From positions 62,001-126,000 of the forward strand of contig JANOBM010000036.1 in assembly GCA_031411655.1 (NCBI GenBank): a stretch of DNA of 64,000 nucleotides, written 5' to 3'. Below, piece by piece: positions 18,934 to 27,589 of the stretch; the stretch's first letter is position 1, and the number at the start of each line of letters is the position of its first letter. The position numbers and the translations under genes are program-made. Source of the stretch: UBA6163 sp031411655 (GTDB lineage Bacteria > Planctomycetota > Planctomycetia > Pirellulales > Pirellulaceae). The notes under the pieces were generated by a model. The model was not told where the DNA came from and searched no databases. It saw nothing but the letters and a program-made list of their open reading frames with translations.

Positions 18934-19109
18934 CAGCCGATGACGAATCATCGACCGGTTCATCGATCGGTGGCGAGCAACGCTTTCGCGTGGCGGCCCG
19001 ATTGGTGGCGTTCTAAGACTGCGAAGTTCGGACTAGAATCTCATGAACCGATGAGGGGTCGCTCGCGTACTTGCGACACTCTTTGTTCATTTTTTGGGAA
19101 TCTTTTCGA

Positions 19110-20846
19110 ATGTTCTTGTCTACTTTGGGTTTGGCACCGTTTATCGGTCAGGCGACCAGTTGGCTGCCGGTTTGGTTGACACCCCTTTGGGTGCTGGCAA
19201 TTGGTATTGTCCTGGGAGCGATTGCATTAGCGGTGGCTTTTGCCGTTTTTGCCGTTCTTTCGCTGACTCCCCTGGGAAAGATTGCCGATTCGCCGCGCGG
19301 TGGTTTGGTTTCATCGCTAGTCCTTGGCGTCGCCTTTGCGGCGTTGCTTTGCGGAATTTACGTACGGAACGCGGACGAGTACCAAGGGATGCTGGTGTTA
19401 CCGTTGGTGTCGTTTGGGTTGGTGGCAGGCTTTGCTGTGATTTACGGCATGTGGCACCGTACCCGAAGCGAACTGAGGGCGATTTTGACCGAGGGAATAT
19501 TGCCCTATGTACTTGGGACTGCCGCGGTGTTTGCGGTCATCGGCCTAGCCGGTACGCCGCTAGTGAAATCACCACAAGAGACGATTGGTTCGATCTGGCA
19601 AGTGAGCTTATTCAGTGATGGGTCCAGCAAGGTCGTTCGGACACTCAAGGCTGCTCCCGCAGATATGAATGCCGATGAGCTGCCGTTTGAGAAAGTGCCG
19701 ATGGAATATGTAATGTTTAACGTTGCCGAGCTGAACATCACCAGCGACAAGACCATCATTATCGGCGATGCCGATAGCCCTTCAAAATTTAAGATGTCAC
19801 CGGTCCGAATCGATGCGGGTGAAACGATTCGATATTTGAGAGAAGAACGTGAGCTTCCGCCGCTTCCGTTTGATCCCAGCACGGTTTACATGCAAAACCG
19901 CGAGATCGATGACGCGACTGTTACGATGACGTTTGTCACTCGCCCTACGGTGCCAGAAGCGTCGTCGATCGTGACTACGGCGTTAGTGTTGTTTTGGTTT
20001 GTGATGGGCTACGTCGCCTTGCGACAAGGTGCCCCACGAGTCTCGGCTGTTGCGCTTTCGACCGCGAAAAGCGAAATGGCACAGCCGCTCTATTTACTGC
20101 TGCTGTTGCTTGGGCTTTTTGGTGTAACACTGTTCGCGATTATGCCATTTAACACGCTCGGCGAAGACATTCGTTTGATGAAAGACAGTGGTGTGACCTT
20201 GATCATGGTACTGGGAATGCTTCAGGCGGTTTGGTCGGCCGGCACAAGTGTTAGCGATGAAATCGAAGGACGCACGGCACTAACTGTGCTCAGCAAGCCG
20301 CTCAGTAGGCGGTCGTTCCTTATCGGAAAGTACATCGGAATCATGTTCAGCGTGTTGGTTTTGTTTGTCATCATCAGCGCCGTTTTTATGGTCTGGATGA
20401 GCTACAAGCCGATTTATGACTCGAGAGAAACCACTCGAGTGGTTCCCGAATGGCAGGTTGGACACGAAGAAATTATCACGACCATCCCAGCCCTGGTGCT
20501 CTATTTCATGGAGACAATGGTCATCGGCGGAATTGCTGTGGCGCTAGCCACTCGCCTGCCGCTACTTGCTAATTTTGTGGTTTGCTTTGTGATTTATGTC
20601 ATTGGCAACCTGACGGCACCACTGGTTCGATCTACCAACGGTGAAAACGAATTGGTGGGATTCGTAGGAAAGTTGATTGCGGTGGTCGTACCCAACCTCA
20701 ATGCGTTTAATGTGCAGTCGGCCGTCGATGCAGGAAACCAGATACCCCCCATCTACCTCGCGGGAGCGTTCAACTACCTATTCTGCTTCGCAGTCATGAT
20801 TCTGATGGTGGCGATGCTCATGTTCGAAGAACGCGACTTGGCGTGA
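19110..20846 (+). CDS. ABC-2-type transporter permease
   Basis: 578 residues from the ATG at 19110, which has GGGAA 9 bp upstream; a TTG at 19071 would add 13 residues. Hydrophobic segments occur near the N-terminus (about 24-60, 70-90, 100-120 and 135-155), followed by a soluble region of about 130 residues and then a typical ABC-2 permease block: SDEIEGRTALTVLSKPLSR, then GKYIGIMFSVLVLFVIISAV and further helices to the end. The S-x-E-x-E-x-R-T-x-x-x-L-x-x-K-P segment is the coupling region of Nat-type exporters. No ATPase gene is adjacent. Substrate unknown. Confidence 0.85.
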   Translation: MFLSTLGLAPFIGQATSWLPVWLTPLWVLAIGIVLGAIALAVAFAVFAVLSLTPLGKIADSPRGGLVSSLVLGVAFAALLCGIYVRNADEYQGMLVLPLVSFGLVAGFAVIYGMWHRTRSELRAILTEGILPYVLGTAAVFAVIGLAGTPLVKSPQETIGSIWQVSLFSDGSSKVVRTLKAAPADMNADELPFEKVPMEYVMFNVAELNITSDKTIIIGDADSPSKFKMSPVRIDAGETIRYLREERELPPLPFDPSTVYMQNREIDDATVTMTFVTRPTVPEASSIVTTALVLFWFVMGYVALRQGAPRVSAVALSTAKSEMAQPLYLLLLLLGLFGVTLFAIMPFNTLGEDIRLMKDSGVTLIMVLGMLQAVWSAGTSVSDEIEGRTALTVLSKPLSRRSFLIGKYIGIMFSVLVLFVIISAVFMVWMSYKPIYDSRETTRVVPEWQVGHEEIITTIPALVLYFMETMVIGGIAVALATRLPLLANFVVCFVIYVIGNLTAPLVRSTNGENELVGFVGKLIAVVVPNLNAFNVQSAVDAGNQIPPIYLAGAFNYLFCFAVMILMVAMLMFEERDLA

Positions 20847-20903
20847 CGTTTGACCACTCAAGTCCGGGTAGCACGGCACATCGGTGTCCTTCTCGATTGA
20901 TAC

Positions 20904-20975
20904 GCCTGCCGAGCAGGCTGTAAGTACGGCTCTCGTCAGTGGATAACCCAAGCTGGATCCACTGGGCTCGGCAGG
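20904..20975. ncRNA. Nested inverted repeats, possible structured RNA or 3' UTR
   Basis: An outer 10-bp stem (CCTGCCGAGC 20905-20914 with GCTCGGCAGG 20966-20975) encloses an inner 8-bp stem (CAGTGGAT 20937-20944 with ATCCACTG 20957-20964). The left outer arm can alternatively form the palindrome GCCTGC-CGA-GCAGGC (20904-20918). It begins about 58 bp after the permease stop. It could be a 3' UTR structure, a mobile repeat remnant or an unknown small RNA. Strand and transcription are unknown. Confidence 0.35.
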
Positions 20976-20980
20976 AGCGA

Positions 20981-21072
20981 CGAGAAAGCTGGGAGTGTCG
21001 AGAAAGCTGGGAGTGACGCGACCAGCACCTCAAGCGGGTTCATGCACGGGGCCTGCATTCGACGGGGCCTGC
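20981..21072. repeat. Two short tandem duplications in the permease 3' flank
   Basis: CGAGAAAGCTGGGAGTG is repeated at 20981-20997 and 20999-21015 (period 18). ACGGGGCCTGC is repeated at 21046-21056 and 21062-21072 (period 16). Both lie in the 349-bp stretch between the permease and the small minus-strand gene, which has no credible coding sequence. Confidence 0.85.
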
Positions 21073-21095
21073 CGCAAACCGCCAGCTACCGAACG

Positions 21096-21158
21096 CGCCG
21101 GTGGAAGTCTTTGGGGTTCCTCCGGCGTATCTCACGGCACGAACGGAGCGTCGTGCCG
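21096..21158 (-). terminator. Hairpin pair downstream of the small minus-strand gene
   Basis: Reading leftward from the stop of the gene at 21196, a perfect 8-bp stem (CGGCACGA 21135-21142 with TCGTGCCG 21151-21158) comes 37 bp later. It is followed by a second hairpin, CGCCGG-T-GGAA (21096-21106) with TTCC-T-CCGGCG (21117-21127), which has one T-T mismatch. No U-tract is seen. A likely 3' end structure. Confidence 0.4.
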
Positions 21159-21195
21159 GATGCAAATGCGGCGGAGCGGCTTTGCCCCACTTCAA

Positions 21196-21516
21196 TTACG
21201 AGATGCGTTCTACACTTATCACTGGATTTGCAAACCAAACGCCGATGATTTCGCAGCAGGGAGGCAGTGCGATTTGATCGATGCGAAACTCGCCGCCGGA
21301 GAGGATAGGGGTTGGGTCGATTTCAATCTGATCGGGAAGCAAGTCCGCAAAACCTTCGACTCGAAGCGTCTGGTAGTACTGGGTCAGTACGAAACCGTTT
21401 GAAATCGCGATCGGCTTGATAACCACAGGTGTGTCTCGAACCACGACCGCCATCGACGACTGGGAACCGCTGGAATTGTTGGCCTGGTCGGAGGCCAAAG
21501 TATTTGTCATTGCCAT
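21196..21516 (-). CDS. Small hypothetical protein
   Basis: 106 residues from the ATG at 21516, preceded by a good Shine-Dalgarno (GAAGGAAA about 9 bp upstream), which decides the start over longer frames. No signal peptide or membrane segment. The sequence begins with a Ser/Asn-rich stretch and continues with a beta-rich core (VVIKPIAISNGFVLTQYYQ, LRVEGFADLLPDQIEIDPTP) and PCCEIIGVWFANP near the end. The family is not recognised. Support comes from the ribosome-binding site, protein-like composition and the hairpins after the stop. An opposite-strand frame (20995-21402) overlaps it and is judged a shadow. Confidence 0.6.
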   Translation of the reverse strand: MAMTNTLASDQANNSSGSQSSMAVVVRDTPVVIKPIAISNGFVLTQYYQTLRVEGFADLLPDQIEIDPTPILSGGEFRIDQIALPPCCEIIGVWFANPVISVERIS

Positions 21517-22025
21517 TGATTGATTTCCTTCTTTGTCCCGCGTTGAGTGGGGAGGTAACGCGAGAAAGTGAAGTTGGTAGGGATAGGGGAGGGGCGCAAA
21601 GAACAGCCTGACCGGCAGAAAACGCTCGACATCATCCCGAGCATTTTTCCACAGTGCCCTGGCCTCTTCCCTTCTCACTCGGGTCATCCGAGCGAAGGAA
21701 TGAGTAATTCTGAGGGATTGGGTAAGAAAACTGTAATAATTTTCTCCTAGCCCGCTGCCGCCAGCGCATCCATCCTGTAGGTAATCGAAGCAACCGCCTC
21801 AGGGTGATTCTAGTCACCCTTAGGGCAAGAAAGAAGGTGCGTAAATTTGTTTCCGCTCTTTTTTTAGAATCCAACCAGATTTCCTATTGTGATTGACCTC
21901 TGGCGGTCTGTGCGGATCGGGCTGACATTGCGACGGACTTTCTGCGGTCGCTATAAGTGATCGGCTCGGTTTGGTCGCATCCGAATGTGCGCAAATCGAT
22001 CCCCTCACTATCAAAGGAACGGTTG
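21517..22025. other. Divergent intergenic region, about 510 bp
   Basis: Lies between the starts of the small minus-strand gene and the oxygenase gene, so it should hold both promoters. The only structured element seen is the inverted repeat AGGGTGA (21801-21807) with TCACCCT (21814-21820), a 6-bp-spaced dyad that could be an operator. No convincing coding sequence. Confidence 0.4.
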
Positions 22026-22655
22026 ATGACAGACTTTCTGGATCTTGCGTCTTTGGCGAAGGCAACGCTTGTAACGGACCCTTACGAATACCTAATTGTC
22101 CCGCAGTTCGTTCGCCAAACCGCGTTATCCGCCATCTCTCCTGAGTATCCCAAGATCGACCAGGGTGGAAGTTTCCCGCTGCAGTCGTTGACCTACGGTC
22201 CCATCTTTGGACGGTTTTGTGACGAGCTGCGCGGTGACGTCCTGCGTGCGGCCTTCGAGGAGAAATTCGGCATTGATCTTTCGGATCGCCCCACGACTTT
22301 GACGGTGCGAGGACGGTGCCGAATGAAGGACGGAAAGGTACACACCGATAGTCGAAGTAAATTAGTGACCGTTCTGGTTTATTTGAACGACACTTGGGAT
22401 GCAGGGGGTGGGCGCCTCCGGCTGTTGCGCAGTAACGACATTGAAGACGTGATTGAGGAGGCCCCACCTGAACTGGGCACGATGATTGCATTTATCAATC
22501 GCGAGAATGCCTGGCACGGTCACTTGCCATTTGATGGCGAACGTCGCGTGCTCCAGCTTAACTGGGTTGTGAGCGAAGCAGCAGCCAAGAGCAGCGAACG
22601 CCGTCACGGTTGGTCGGCATGGCTGAAAAACCTGGTACCGAAGCGTGCTGCATAG
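22026..22655 (+). CDS. 2OG-Fe(II) oxygenase, prolyl 4-hydroxylase-like
   Basis: 209 residues. The ATG at 22026 follows AAGGAA by 7-8 bp. The double-stranded beta-helix core shows the metal triad: His106 and Asp108 in VHTDSRSKLVTVLVYLN, then the distal His164 in AWHGHLPFDG, with Arg173/174 shortly after as the 2-oxoglutarate binder. GGGRLRLL corresponds to the usual GG-x-L-x-L strand of prolyl 4-hydroxylase-type enzymes. Cytosolic, no signal peptide. The substrate is not evident from neighbours. It stands alone between a divergent unknown gene and a convergent COX3-like gene. Confidence 0.83.
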   Translation: MTDFLDLASLAKATLVTDPYEYLIVPQFVRQTALSAISPEYPKIDQGGSFPLQSLTYGPIFGRFCDELRGDVLRAAFEEKFGIDLSDRPTTLTVRGRCRMKDGKVHTDSRSKLVTVLVYLNDTWDAGGGRLRLLRSNDIEDVIEEAPPELGTMIAFINRENAWHGHLPFDGERRVLQLNWVVSEAAAKSSERRHGWSAWLKNLVPKRAA

Positions 22656-22670
22656 GGCCGCGTCAAAGCA

Positions 22671-23258
22671 CTAGAACCCTTTTGTCGTGACCCAAAAAGT
22701 TGCCAGCATGACTAGCCAAACGATATCAAGAAAATGCCAGTATTGGGCGGAAAAATCTACCGCGAAGTGCCGTTCGTGGTCGTAGCGACCGTCGCTGGCG
22801 CGAACGGCGACGACGCCCAGCGCCACGACGCCACCGGCCACATGCAACGCATGCAGAAACGCTAGCACAACAACCATTCCGACGACTCCGCGGCCGTTTG
22901 TACCTCCCAACGTCGTCTCAACCATTTGACGCATTGCAAACACTTGAACCACCAGAAATCCGATCGCGGCAACCGTGCACGCCCCGAGAAGCTGACTTGT
23001 TTTTTGCCAGCGATCTCGTCGAACGGCTCGTGACGCTAGGTGTAGCATCCAACTGATGGATACCAGAAAAGCGGTGCTTAGCATGAACGAGCCAGGCAAT
23101 GTCACGTTGCGAAGCGGGTCATCGCGGCGAGACCAGGCATAAATACCGTACAAAAGGATGCTGGAAACAAAGAAAACCACGAGGGATGCCAGGAAAATCC
23201 AGGCGCCCAGTCTTGCACGGACGTCGGTGGGAAGCTCCGTCGCTGCTTGATGCATCAT
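22671..23258 (-). CDS. Cytochrome c/quinol oxidase subunit III-like protein
   Basis: 195 residues with five predicted membrane helices (about 18-41, 55-78, 88-109, 125-152 and 172-191). Diagnostic subunit III motifs are FLHALHVAGG (134-143) in the fourth helix and YWHFLDIVWLVM (173-184) in the last. The five-helix form is typical of the CyoC/short CoxC branch. It stands alone here: no subunit I or II gene lies nearby, so it either joins an oxidase encoded elsewhere or has a separate role (for example NO-reductase-associated NorE-like proteins). The start may be either of two adjacent ATGs. Confidence 0.87.
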   Translation of the reverse strand: MMHQAATELPTDVRARLGAWIFLASLVVFFVSSILLYGIYAWSRRDDPLRNVTLPGSFMLSTAFLVSISWMLHLASRAVRRDRWQKTSQLLGACTVAAIGFLVVQVFAMRQMVETTLGGTNGRGVVGMVVVLAFLHALHVAGGVVALGVVAVRASDGRYDHERHFAVDFSAQYWHFLDIVWLVMLATFWVTTKGF

Positions 23259-23437
23259 TGTCTGCCGTTCGTCGTGTGAATTAACATTGGCTTTGGGGGG
23301 TGGGTGTTGCCAAAAACTCGTATTCGCGTCAGGCTCCCATCTCGCAACTCGATCGCGAAGTGCGACATCTCGAGCTCTCGCTTCTGAAACCGTACTGGCA
23401 ATTCATTATCAACCCACTGTAGCCACATCGTCCACTG

Positions 23438-24397
23438 ATGATCGAAATTCGTGAATTTCAGAACGCTGACTCACCCGTCTTGTCGGACTTGTGGTGTATC
23501 CACTACGCGACCTATCGCAGTCCGCCGGCAGTGAACCATGCTATTTTTGATCAGGCGGTTTCGTCTCGATTGTTCTTTGATCGATCGCGCCTGTTAATAG
23601 CCATCGATGGTCGCGAAACGGTGGCATGGTGCCAATGGTTCCCTGGCGAGAATCGTGTGGGTTGGCTGGCAGCGCTGTGTTTTCACACCCACCCGAATGC
23701 CGCCGCTGCCGCGAGCCTACTTCTTCGGCGGGTCGAACGCGACGCATTGACGAGCGGTTTTGGGAAAATCGTCGTTGGTGTGCCGTGCGACATCGGCTGG
23801 GGTTACCAAGGCCTGGAGCCGATTGGGCACGGAATCGGTGTCGATGTGGCGGACGATCGAACCAATACGCTTTTAGAAGCCGCAGGCTATCACGAGTTGA
23901 AGCGAATCGATCGATGGGAGGTTGGAACGATGGCGTATCGACTTCCGGTAAATCGTGATCTACTTCTCCTTCAGCGCTCAACGCGCGTCCAGCGAATCGC
24001 AACGCCGGCGTTGGAACCCACCGTCGCGGCCATGTTGATTCAATTTGAACGCGAGTGGTATTCGGTGGTTGATATGCGACGTGGAATCTCGCTTGGGTCG
24101 ATTGAGGTATGGACCAGCGATCCCGAGGCGATGGTAATGCCTTCAAACGAGGCGATATTAGCCTCTTGGTCCTTGCCACCATCATCGCCGACCGAAACGT
24201 CTCTGAAGGCTCCCGGTGATGATACTGCGATTCGCCACCTCATCGCATCCGTCATTCCAGAACTGACGCAACGACGCATTACCTCCCTGCATCGTTGTGT
24301 ACTTACCGATGATACTTTGCATGCGGCAACTCTTATTGCGGCAGGCTTCTCGCGCACGAGTGTGGGCCGCTTGTTGACTAAGAAAATCAGTCACTAG
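23438..24397 (+). CDS. GNAT-like acetyltransferase, probable tandem domain
   Basis: 319 residues. The N-terminus MIEIREFQNADSPVLSDLW is typical of GNAT strand 1/helix 1. A middle region ALCFHTHPNAAAAASLLLRRVERDALTSGFGKIVVG fits the acetyl-CoA-binding loop and helix, although the R/Q-x-x-G-x-G/A loop is degenerate. The C-terminal half (LIQFEREWYSVVDMRRG...ISLHRCVLTDDTLHAATLIAAGF) may be a second, worn domain. Substrate unknown. Its last 11 bp overlap the end of the convergent Nudix gene. Confidence 0.65.
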   Translation: MIEIREFQNADSPVLSDLWCIHYATYRSPPAVNHAIFDQAVSSRLFFDRSRLLIAIDGRETVAWCQWFPGENRVGWLAALCFHTHPNAAAAASLLLRRVERDALTSGFGKIVVGVPCDIGWGYQGLEPIGHGIGVDVADDRTNTLLEAAGYHELKRIDRWEVGTMAYRLPVNRDLLLLQRSTRVQRIATPALEPTVAAMLIQFEREWYSVVDMRRGISLGSIEVWTSDPEAMVMPSNEAILASWSLPPSSPTETSLKAPGDDTAIRHLIASVIPELTQRRITSLHRCVLTDDTLHAATLIAAGFSRTSVGRLLTKKISH

Positions 24398-25073
24398 CGA
24401 GAGTCTGCTCGCAAGCGAGCACCGCTGCCAATTCGGCGAGCAGGATTGCAGTGGCACCCCAGATGCGATGCGGGCCAAGGCGATAGGCCGGCGTTTTTAA
24501 CTTAAACTCACCAATGATCTGCCCGTCCCGGGTGATCTGTCGAACTCGAGACATTCGCACGATTGACTCCCTGCTCGTCAAGACGCTTGCCGGTAACTCG
24601 ATCACTTGGTCGACTTCCAACAGGTCAGGCTGCCAATTCGTCCGTGGTGCATCGGCCGCGAAGATAATCGGACTTACCAGATTGTCGCTGGCGAAGACAT
24701 AGAGCGGTGGCAGCGTCCCACAAACGATAGGGTTCTCAAGTGCAACGCCGAGTTCCTCGGTAAATTCGCGCAGTGCTGCATTGAGGTCGCTTTCGCCCAG
24801 TTCGACCTTTCCGCCGGGAAGGGAAACTTGGCCTCCATGGTGACGGAGGCTCTTAGGGCGTCGCGTCAATGGAATAAACAATGAACCGTCTACTCTTCTC
24901 AGTAAAACGATGGCGACTGCAGCACGACGCGCGCTTTCCGGGGCGGGGCCGCGATGACGACCGTATGATAATGAAGGCACCAGTCGACTTGCTAAGCTGT
25001 CGTAGGGGGCGTCGCGGCGCGGAGGTAGCGCTGCGAGTCCCAACATCAGTTTTTCAGCCAGCTCGGAGATCAT
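24387..25073 (-). CDS. nudL: Nudix hydrolase, CoA-pyrophosphatase (NudL) type
   Basis: 228 residues. The Nudix box GGKVELGESDLNAALREFTE (87-106, continuing ELGV) matches G-x5-E-x7-R-E-U-x-E-E-x-G-U, with Glu94, Arg102, Glu103, Glu106 and Glu107. Immediately before it, LTRRPKSLRHHGGQVSLPGG matches the signature that marks CoA diphosphatases (NudL/YeaB). Predicted to cleave CoA or acyl-CoA to 4'-phosphopantetheine and adenosine 3',5'-bisphosphate. It starts 9 bp after the rng stop, so it is the last gene of the minus-strand string. Assignment within the Nudix superfamily is by motif only. Confidence 0.85.
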   Translation of the reverse strand: MISELAEKLMLGLAALPPRRDAPYDSLASRLVPSLSYGRHRGPAPESARRAAVAIVLLRRVDGSLFIPLTRRPKSLRHHGGQVSLPGGKVELGESDLNAALREFTEELGVALENPIVCGTLPPLYVFASDNLVSPIIFAADAPRTNWQPDLLEVDQVIELPASVLTSRESIVRMSRVRQITRDGQIIGEFKLKTPAYRLGPHRIWGATAILLAELAAVLACEQTLASD

Positions 25074-25082
25074 TCGGTGTGA

Positions 25083-26690
25083 TCAGCTATCGACCTCGAC
25101 CCGCTCGCCCTGCTTGTCGCGGCAGTCGAGTTCAAGCGCTTCGGGATACAGGCTTTCGCTTCCAAGAATCTGGACGGTCATTCCGCCGGTGTCTTCCATC
25201 AACATGACTTCACGGCGTTTCTTGTTGTTCAAGAATGCCGCTACTTCGTCATTGACTCGAACGGTCACACGAACAATGTGTGAGTTACGACAGGCCAAAG
25301 CGAGCATGCGAATGACTTCGATCGACATGCTTTCAGCCGTCTTGACCAAGCCACGCCCTTCGCAACAAGGGCAATCGGTGTAGATGCTTCGCTTGAGGCT
25401 AGCGCGAACCCGCTGCCGCGTCATTTCGATCAATCCGAATGGGCTGGTGCGAAGAATTTTTGTTCTCGCTCGATCTTTGGCCATCGCGTCTCGCAGCACA
25501 CGTTCGAGCTTTCGGCGGTGTGACTCTCGGCGCATGTCGATGAAGTCATTGACGATCACGCCACCGAGGTCGCGCAGGCGCAGTTGCCTTGCAATTTCTT
25601 TTGCCGCGACGCAGTTGAGTCGGAACGCGTTCTCATCGGCCGAATCGGAGCCTCCCCGAAAACTTCCGCTGTTGACGTCGATCGCCACAAGTGCCTCGGT
25701 AGGATCGATCACGATCGAGCCACCGCCCGGTAACGCAACTTTACGTTGGTTGATCTTGGCGATCTCTTCTTCCAATTTGTATTTATGGAACAACGGCTCT
25801 CGCCCGTCGTGAAGCTTCAAGTGGTCGACGAAATGCGGCATCACCATTTGGATGAATTCGCGTGTCTTTTCGTATGCTTCTTCCTCGTCGATGTAAATGG
25901 CATCGATGTCGCTGGTGAGGATGTCGCGAATGGTCTTGATGATCATATCGCTTTCTTCGTAGATCACGCCTGGCTCCGTCGTCGACTCAATTCGCTTGAC
26001 GATCGCCTTCCACAATCGCAGCAAATACTCCATGTCCCGTTGGAGCTCTTCCTCTTGTCGCTGAGCACCGGCGGTGCGAACAATGAAACCGAGGCCCTTG
26101 GGCGGATTGATGGAGAGAAGACACCGTCGCAATCGTTTTCGATCGTCTTCATCTTCGATTTTGCGACTAACCCCGACGCGTCCAAGGGCCGGCATCAGGA
26201 CGAGGTATCTGCCAGGAATCGAAATATAAGTACTTAGCGTTGGTCCCTTGGTGCCGATGCCTTCTTTAATGACCTGCACAAGCACTTCGTCGCCGCGGCG
26301 CAAGATCTCTTGAATCGGTGGCTTGTTACGAGGGCGACCGCCTTTGAACGCATGCTTGTTGCCACGACCGCTTTCACGCGCTCGCTCCGCAGCCTGTTCG
26401 GCTTGCTCGTCTGACTCTCGCATGATCTCCGCAGGATCATAGCCGCCTTGTCGAAAATACTGGGGCTCGACGTCGCTGATATGCAGGAAGCCATTGCGAC
26501 CGACGCCAAAATCGACAAAAGCAGCTTGAATGCTTGGCTCAAGATTTACGATCTTGCCGCGATAGATGTTTCCGGCATAGGCCTCAACGCTTTTGCGTTC
26601 GATGTACAACTCTTCAAGTCGTCCATCCTCCATGACGGCGATGCGGCTTTCTTCAGGCTGAGCCACATTGATTAGCATCTCTTTTTTCAT
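25083..26690 (-). CDS. rng: Ribonuclease E/G
   Basis: 535 residues. The N-terminal S1 domain (IYRGKIVNLEPSIQAAFVDF, GRNGFLHISDV) is interrupted by a charged insert at about 80-125, as in many RNase E/G proteins. The catalytic Mg-binding aspartates are Asp338 in VAIDVNSGSFRG and Asp382 in NDFIDM. The Zn-link is DCPCCEGRG with Cys440 and Cys443. There is no long C-terminal degradosome scaffold, so it is RNase G-like in length. Endonuclease for 5'-monophosphorylated RNA in mRNA decay and rRNA processing. The start is preceded by AGGA inside a GGAATTCC palindrome. Confidence 0.96.
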   Translation of the reverse strand: MKKEMLINVAQPEESRIAVMEDGRLEELYIERKSVEAYAGNIYRGKIVNLEPSIQAAFVDFGVGRNGFLHISDVEPQYFRQGGYDPAEIMRESDEQAEQAAERARESGRGNKHAFKGGRPRNKPPIQEILRRGDEVLVQVIKEGIGTKGPTLSTYISIPGRYLVLMPALGRVGVSRKIEDEDDRKRLRRCLLSINPPKGLGFIVRTAGAQRQEEELQRDMEYLLRLWKAIVKRIESTTEPGVIYEESDMIIKTIRDILTSDIDAIYIDEEEAYEKTREFIQMVMPHFVDHLKLHDGREPLFHKYKLEEEIAKINQRKVALPGGGSIVIDPTEALVAIDVNSGSFRGGSDSADENAFRLNCVAAKEIARQLRLRDLGGVIVNDFIDMRRESHRRKLERVLRDAMAKDRARTKILRTSPFGLIEMTRQRVRASLKRSIYTDCPCCEGRGLVKTAESMSIEVIRMLALACRNSHIVRVTVRVNDEVAAFLNNKKRREVMLMEDTGGMTVQILGSESLYPEALELDCRDKQGERVEVDS

Positions 26691-26731
26691 AAGAGGAATT
26701 CCTGGGGATAAGGGATGGGTGGTATGTAAAT

Positions 26732-27535
26732 TTAAGTTTGGCTTTGCTCTTCAAACTCAGCTTTGGGCTTTAGCGAGAAGAGCAGACAAGGTTCGGGGTT
26801 GATAAGGGAATGACGCGGCGAAACTTCATCGACGAGTCGAACGCAGGTACGACGAATAACCGCGCCACAAGGAAGTAGGACGACGAGGCCAATCACATCG
26901 AGTAGCTCGGTGATCTTGACGGACGGACCTGGCTGTTCGATTTGGGAAACGCAGAGATACTTGTCATCTCGGCGAATGACGGGAAAGGCAACCGCGCGGA
27001 CAACGGAGATCCTTTTTTGTTTACGCTCGATGACGATTTCATCGAGTGTCAGTGCGAGGGCAATGGAGCGATCCACTTGTTCTCGATCAAAACCTTCTGG
27101 GATCTCGATCTCATACTCGCAGCTATGTAATTTTGCCTTCGGCATTTTGGGTAAGGTTGCAGCGGGCGAAACACTCTCCCTCATCGTGAAGACAAGTTTG
27201 ACATCGACGATCGTAAGACCTGGCTGATTGTCTTGCTCCAGCTTCAGTCTCAATTGCTCTTCGGAAATGTCCTCGGCGAGTTCAACTTCAACCACCTCCT
27301 CAAGTCCCTCGACTCCCAATGCGAGTGCCGAGGGAAAGTTCATTCGCACCCGAGTATGAAAGCCTTCAGACATGGAAAGCTTTACTCCGCAACGACGCAG
27401 ACAACGCTCCCAGAGCCGTTGGAGGTCATGGTGTCCGATCCATCTCAGGAGTCCCGTTTTTGTAAAACGGATGCGGAAGCGATCGCGGATCGCGGATTCT
27501 TCTTGAATCATCGGTTGTGACTCCGGCTTGTTCAT
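26732..27535 (-). CDS. DUF2344 (TIGR03936) radical SAM-linked protein
   Basis: 267 residues. The opening RFRIRFTKTGLLRWIGHHDLQ and the following RCGVKLSMSEGFHTRVRMNF are characteristic of DUF2344. In many bacteria this protein is encoded beside, or fused to, a radical SAM protein (TIGR03960) and next to rng. Here only rng is adjacent (41 bp) and no radical SAM gene lies in the window. No cysteine cluster is visible, so it is not itself a radical SAM enzyme. A role in RNA or ribosome maturation is suggested by gene neighbourhood only. Confidence 0.87.
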   Translation of the reverse strand: MNKPESQPMIQEESAIRDRFRIRFTKTGLLRWIGHHDLQRLWERCLRRCGVKLSMSEGFHTRVRMNFPSALALGVEGLEEVVEVELAEDISEEQLRLKLEQDNQPGLTIVDVKLVFTMRESVSPAATLPKMPKAKLHSCEYEIEIPEGFDREQVDRSIALALTLDEIVIERKQKRISVVRAVAFPVIRRDDKYLCVSQIEQPGPSVKITELLDVIGLVVLLPCGAVIRRTCVRLVDEVSPRHSLINPEPCLLFSLKPKAEFEEQSQT

Positions 27536-27589
27536 CGGTGACCTGATGAAAGTCGGAGGGACAGTTGTGTTACGATGTTTCGAATCATG

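Noticed and set aside
18940..19179. A 79-codon frame between the GH-like gene and the permease
   Set aside because: Overlaps the permease start in another frame; Arg/Trp/Cys-rich and without a family.
20995..21402. A 135-codon forward frame overlapping the small gene at 21196-21516
   Set aside because: Starts within tandem repeats, has low-quality composition and no ribosome-binding site; the minus-strand gene has a clear Shine-Dalgarno.
21820..22491. A 223-codon reverse frame over the oxygenase gene
   Set aside because: Complement of a gene with clear catalytic residues; no domain of its own.
23541..24185. A 214-codon reverse frame inside the GNAT-like gene
   Set aside because: Antisense shadow with Arg/Ser/Pro-rich composition and no recognisable domain.
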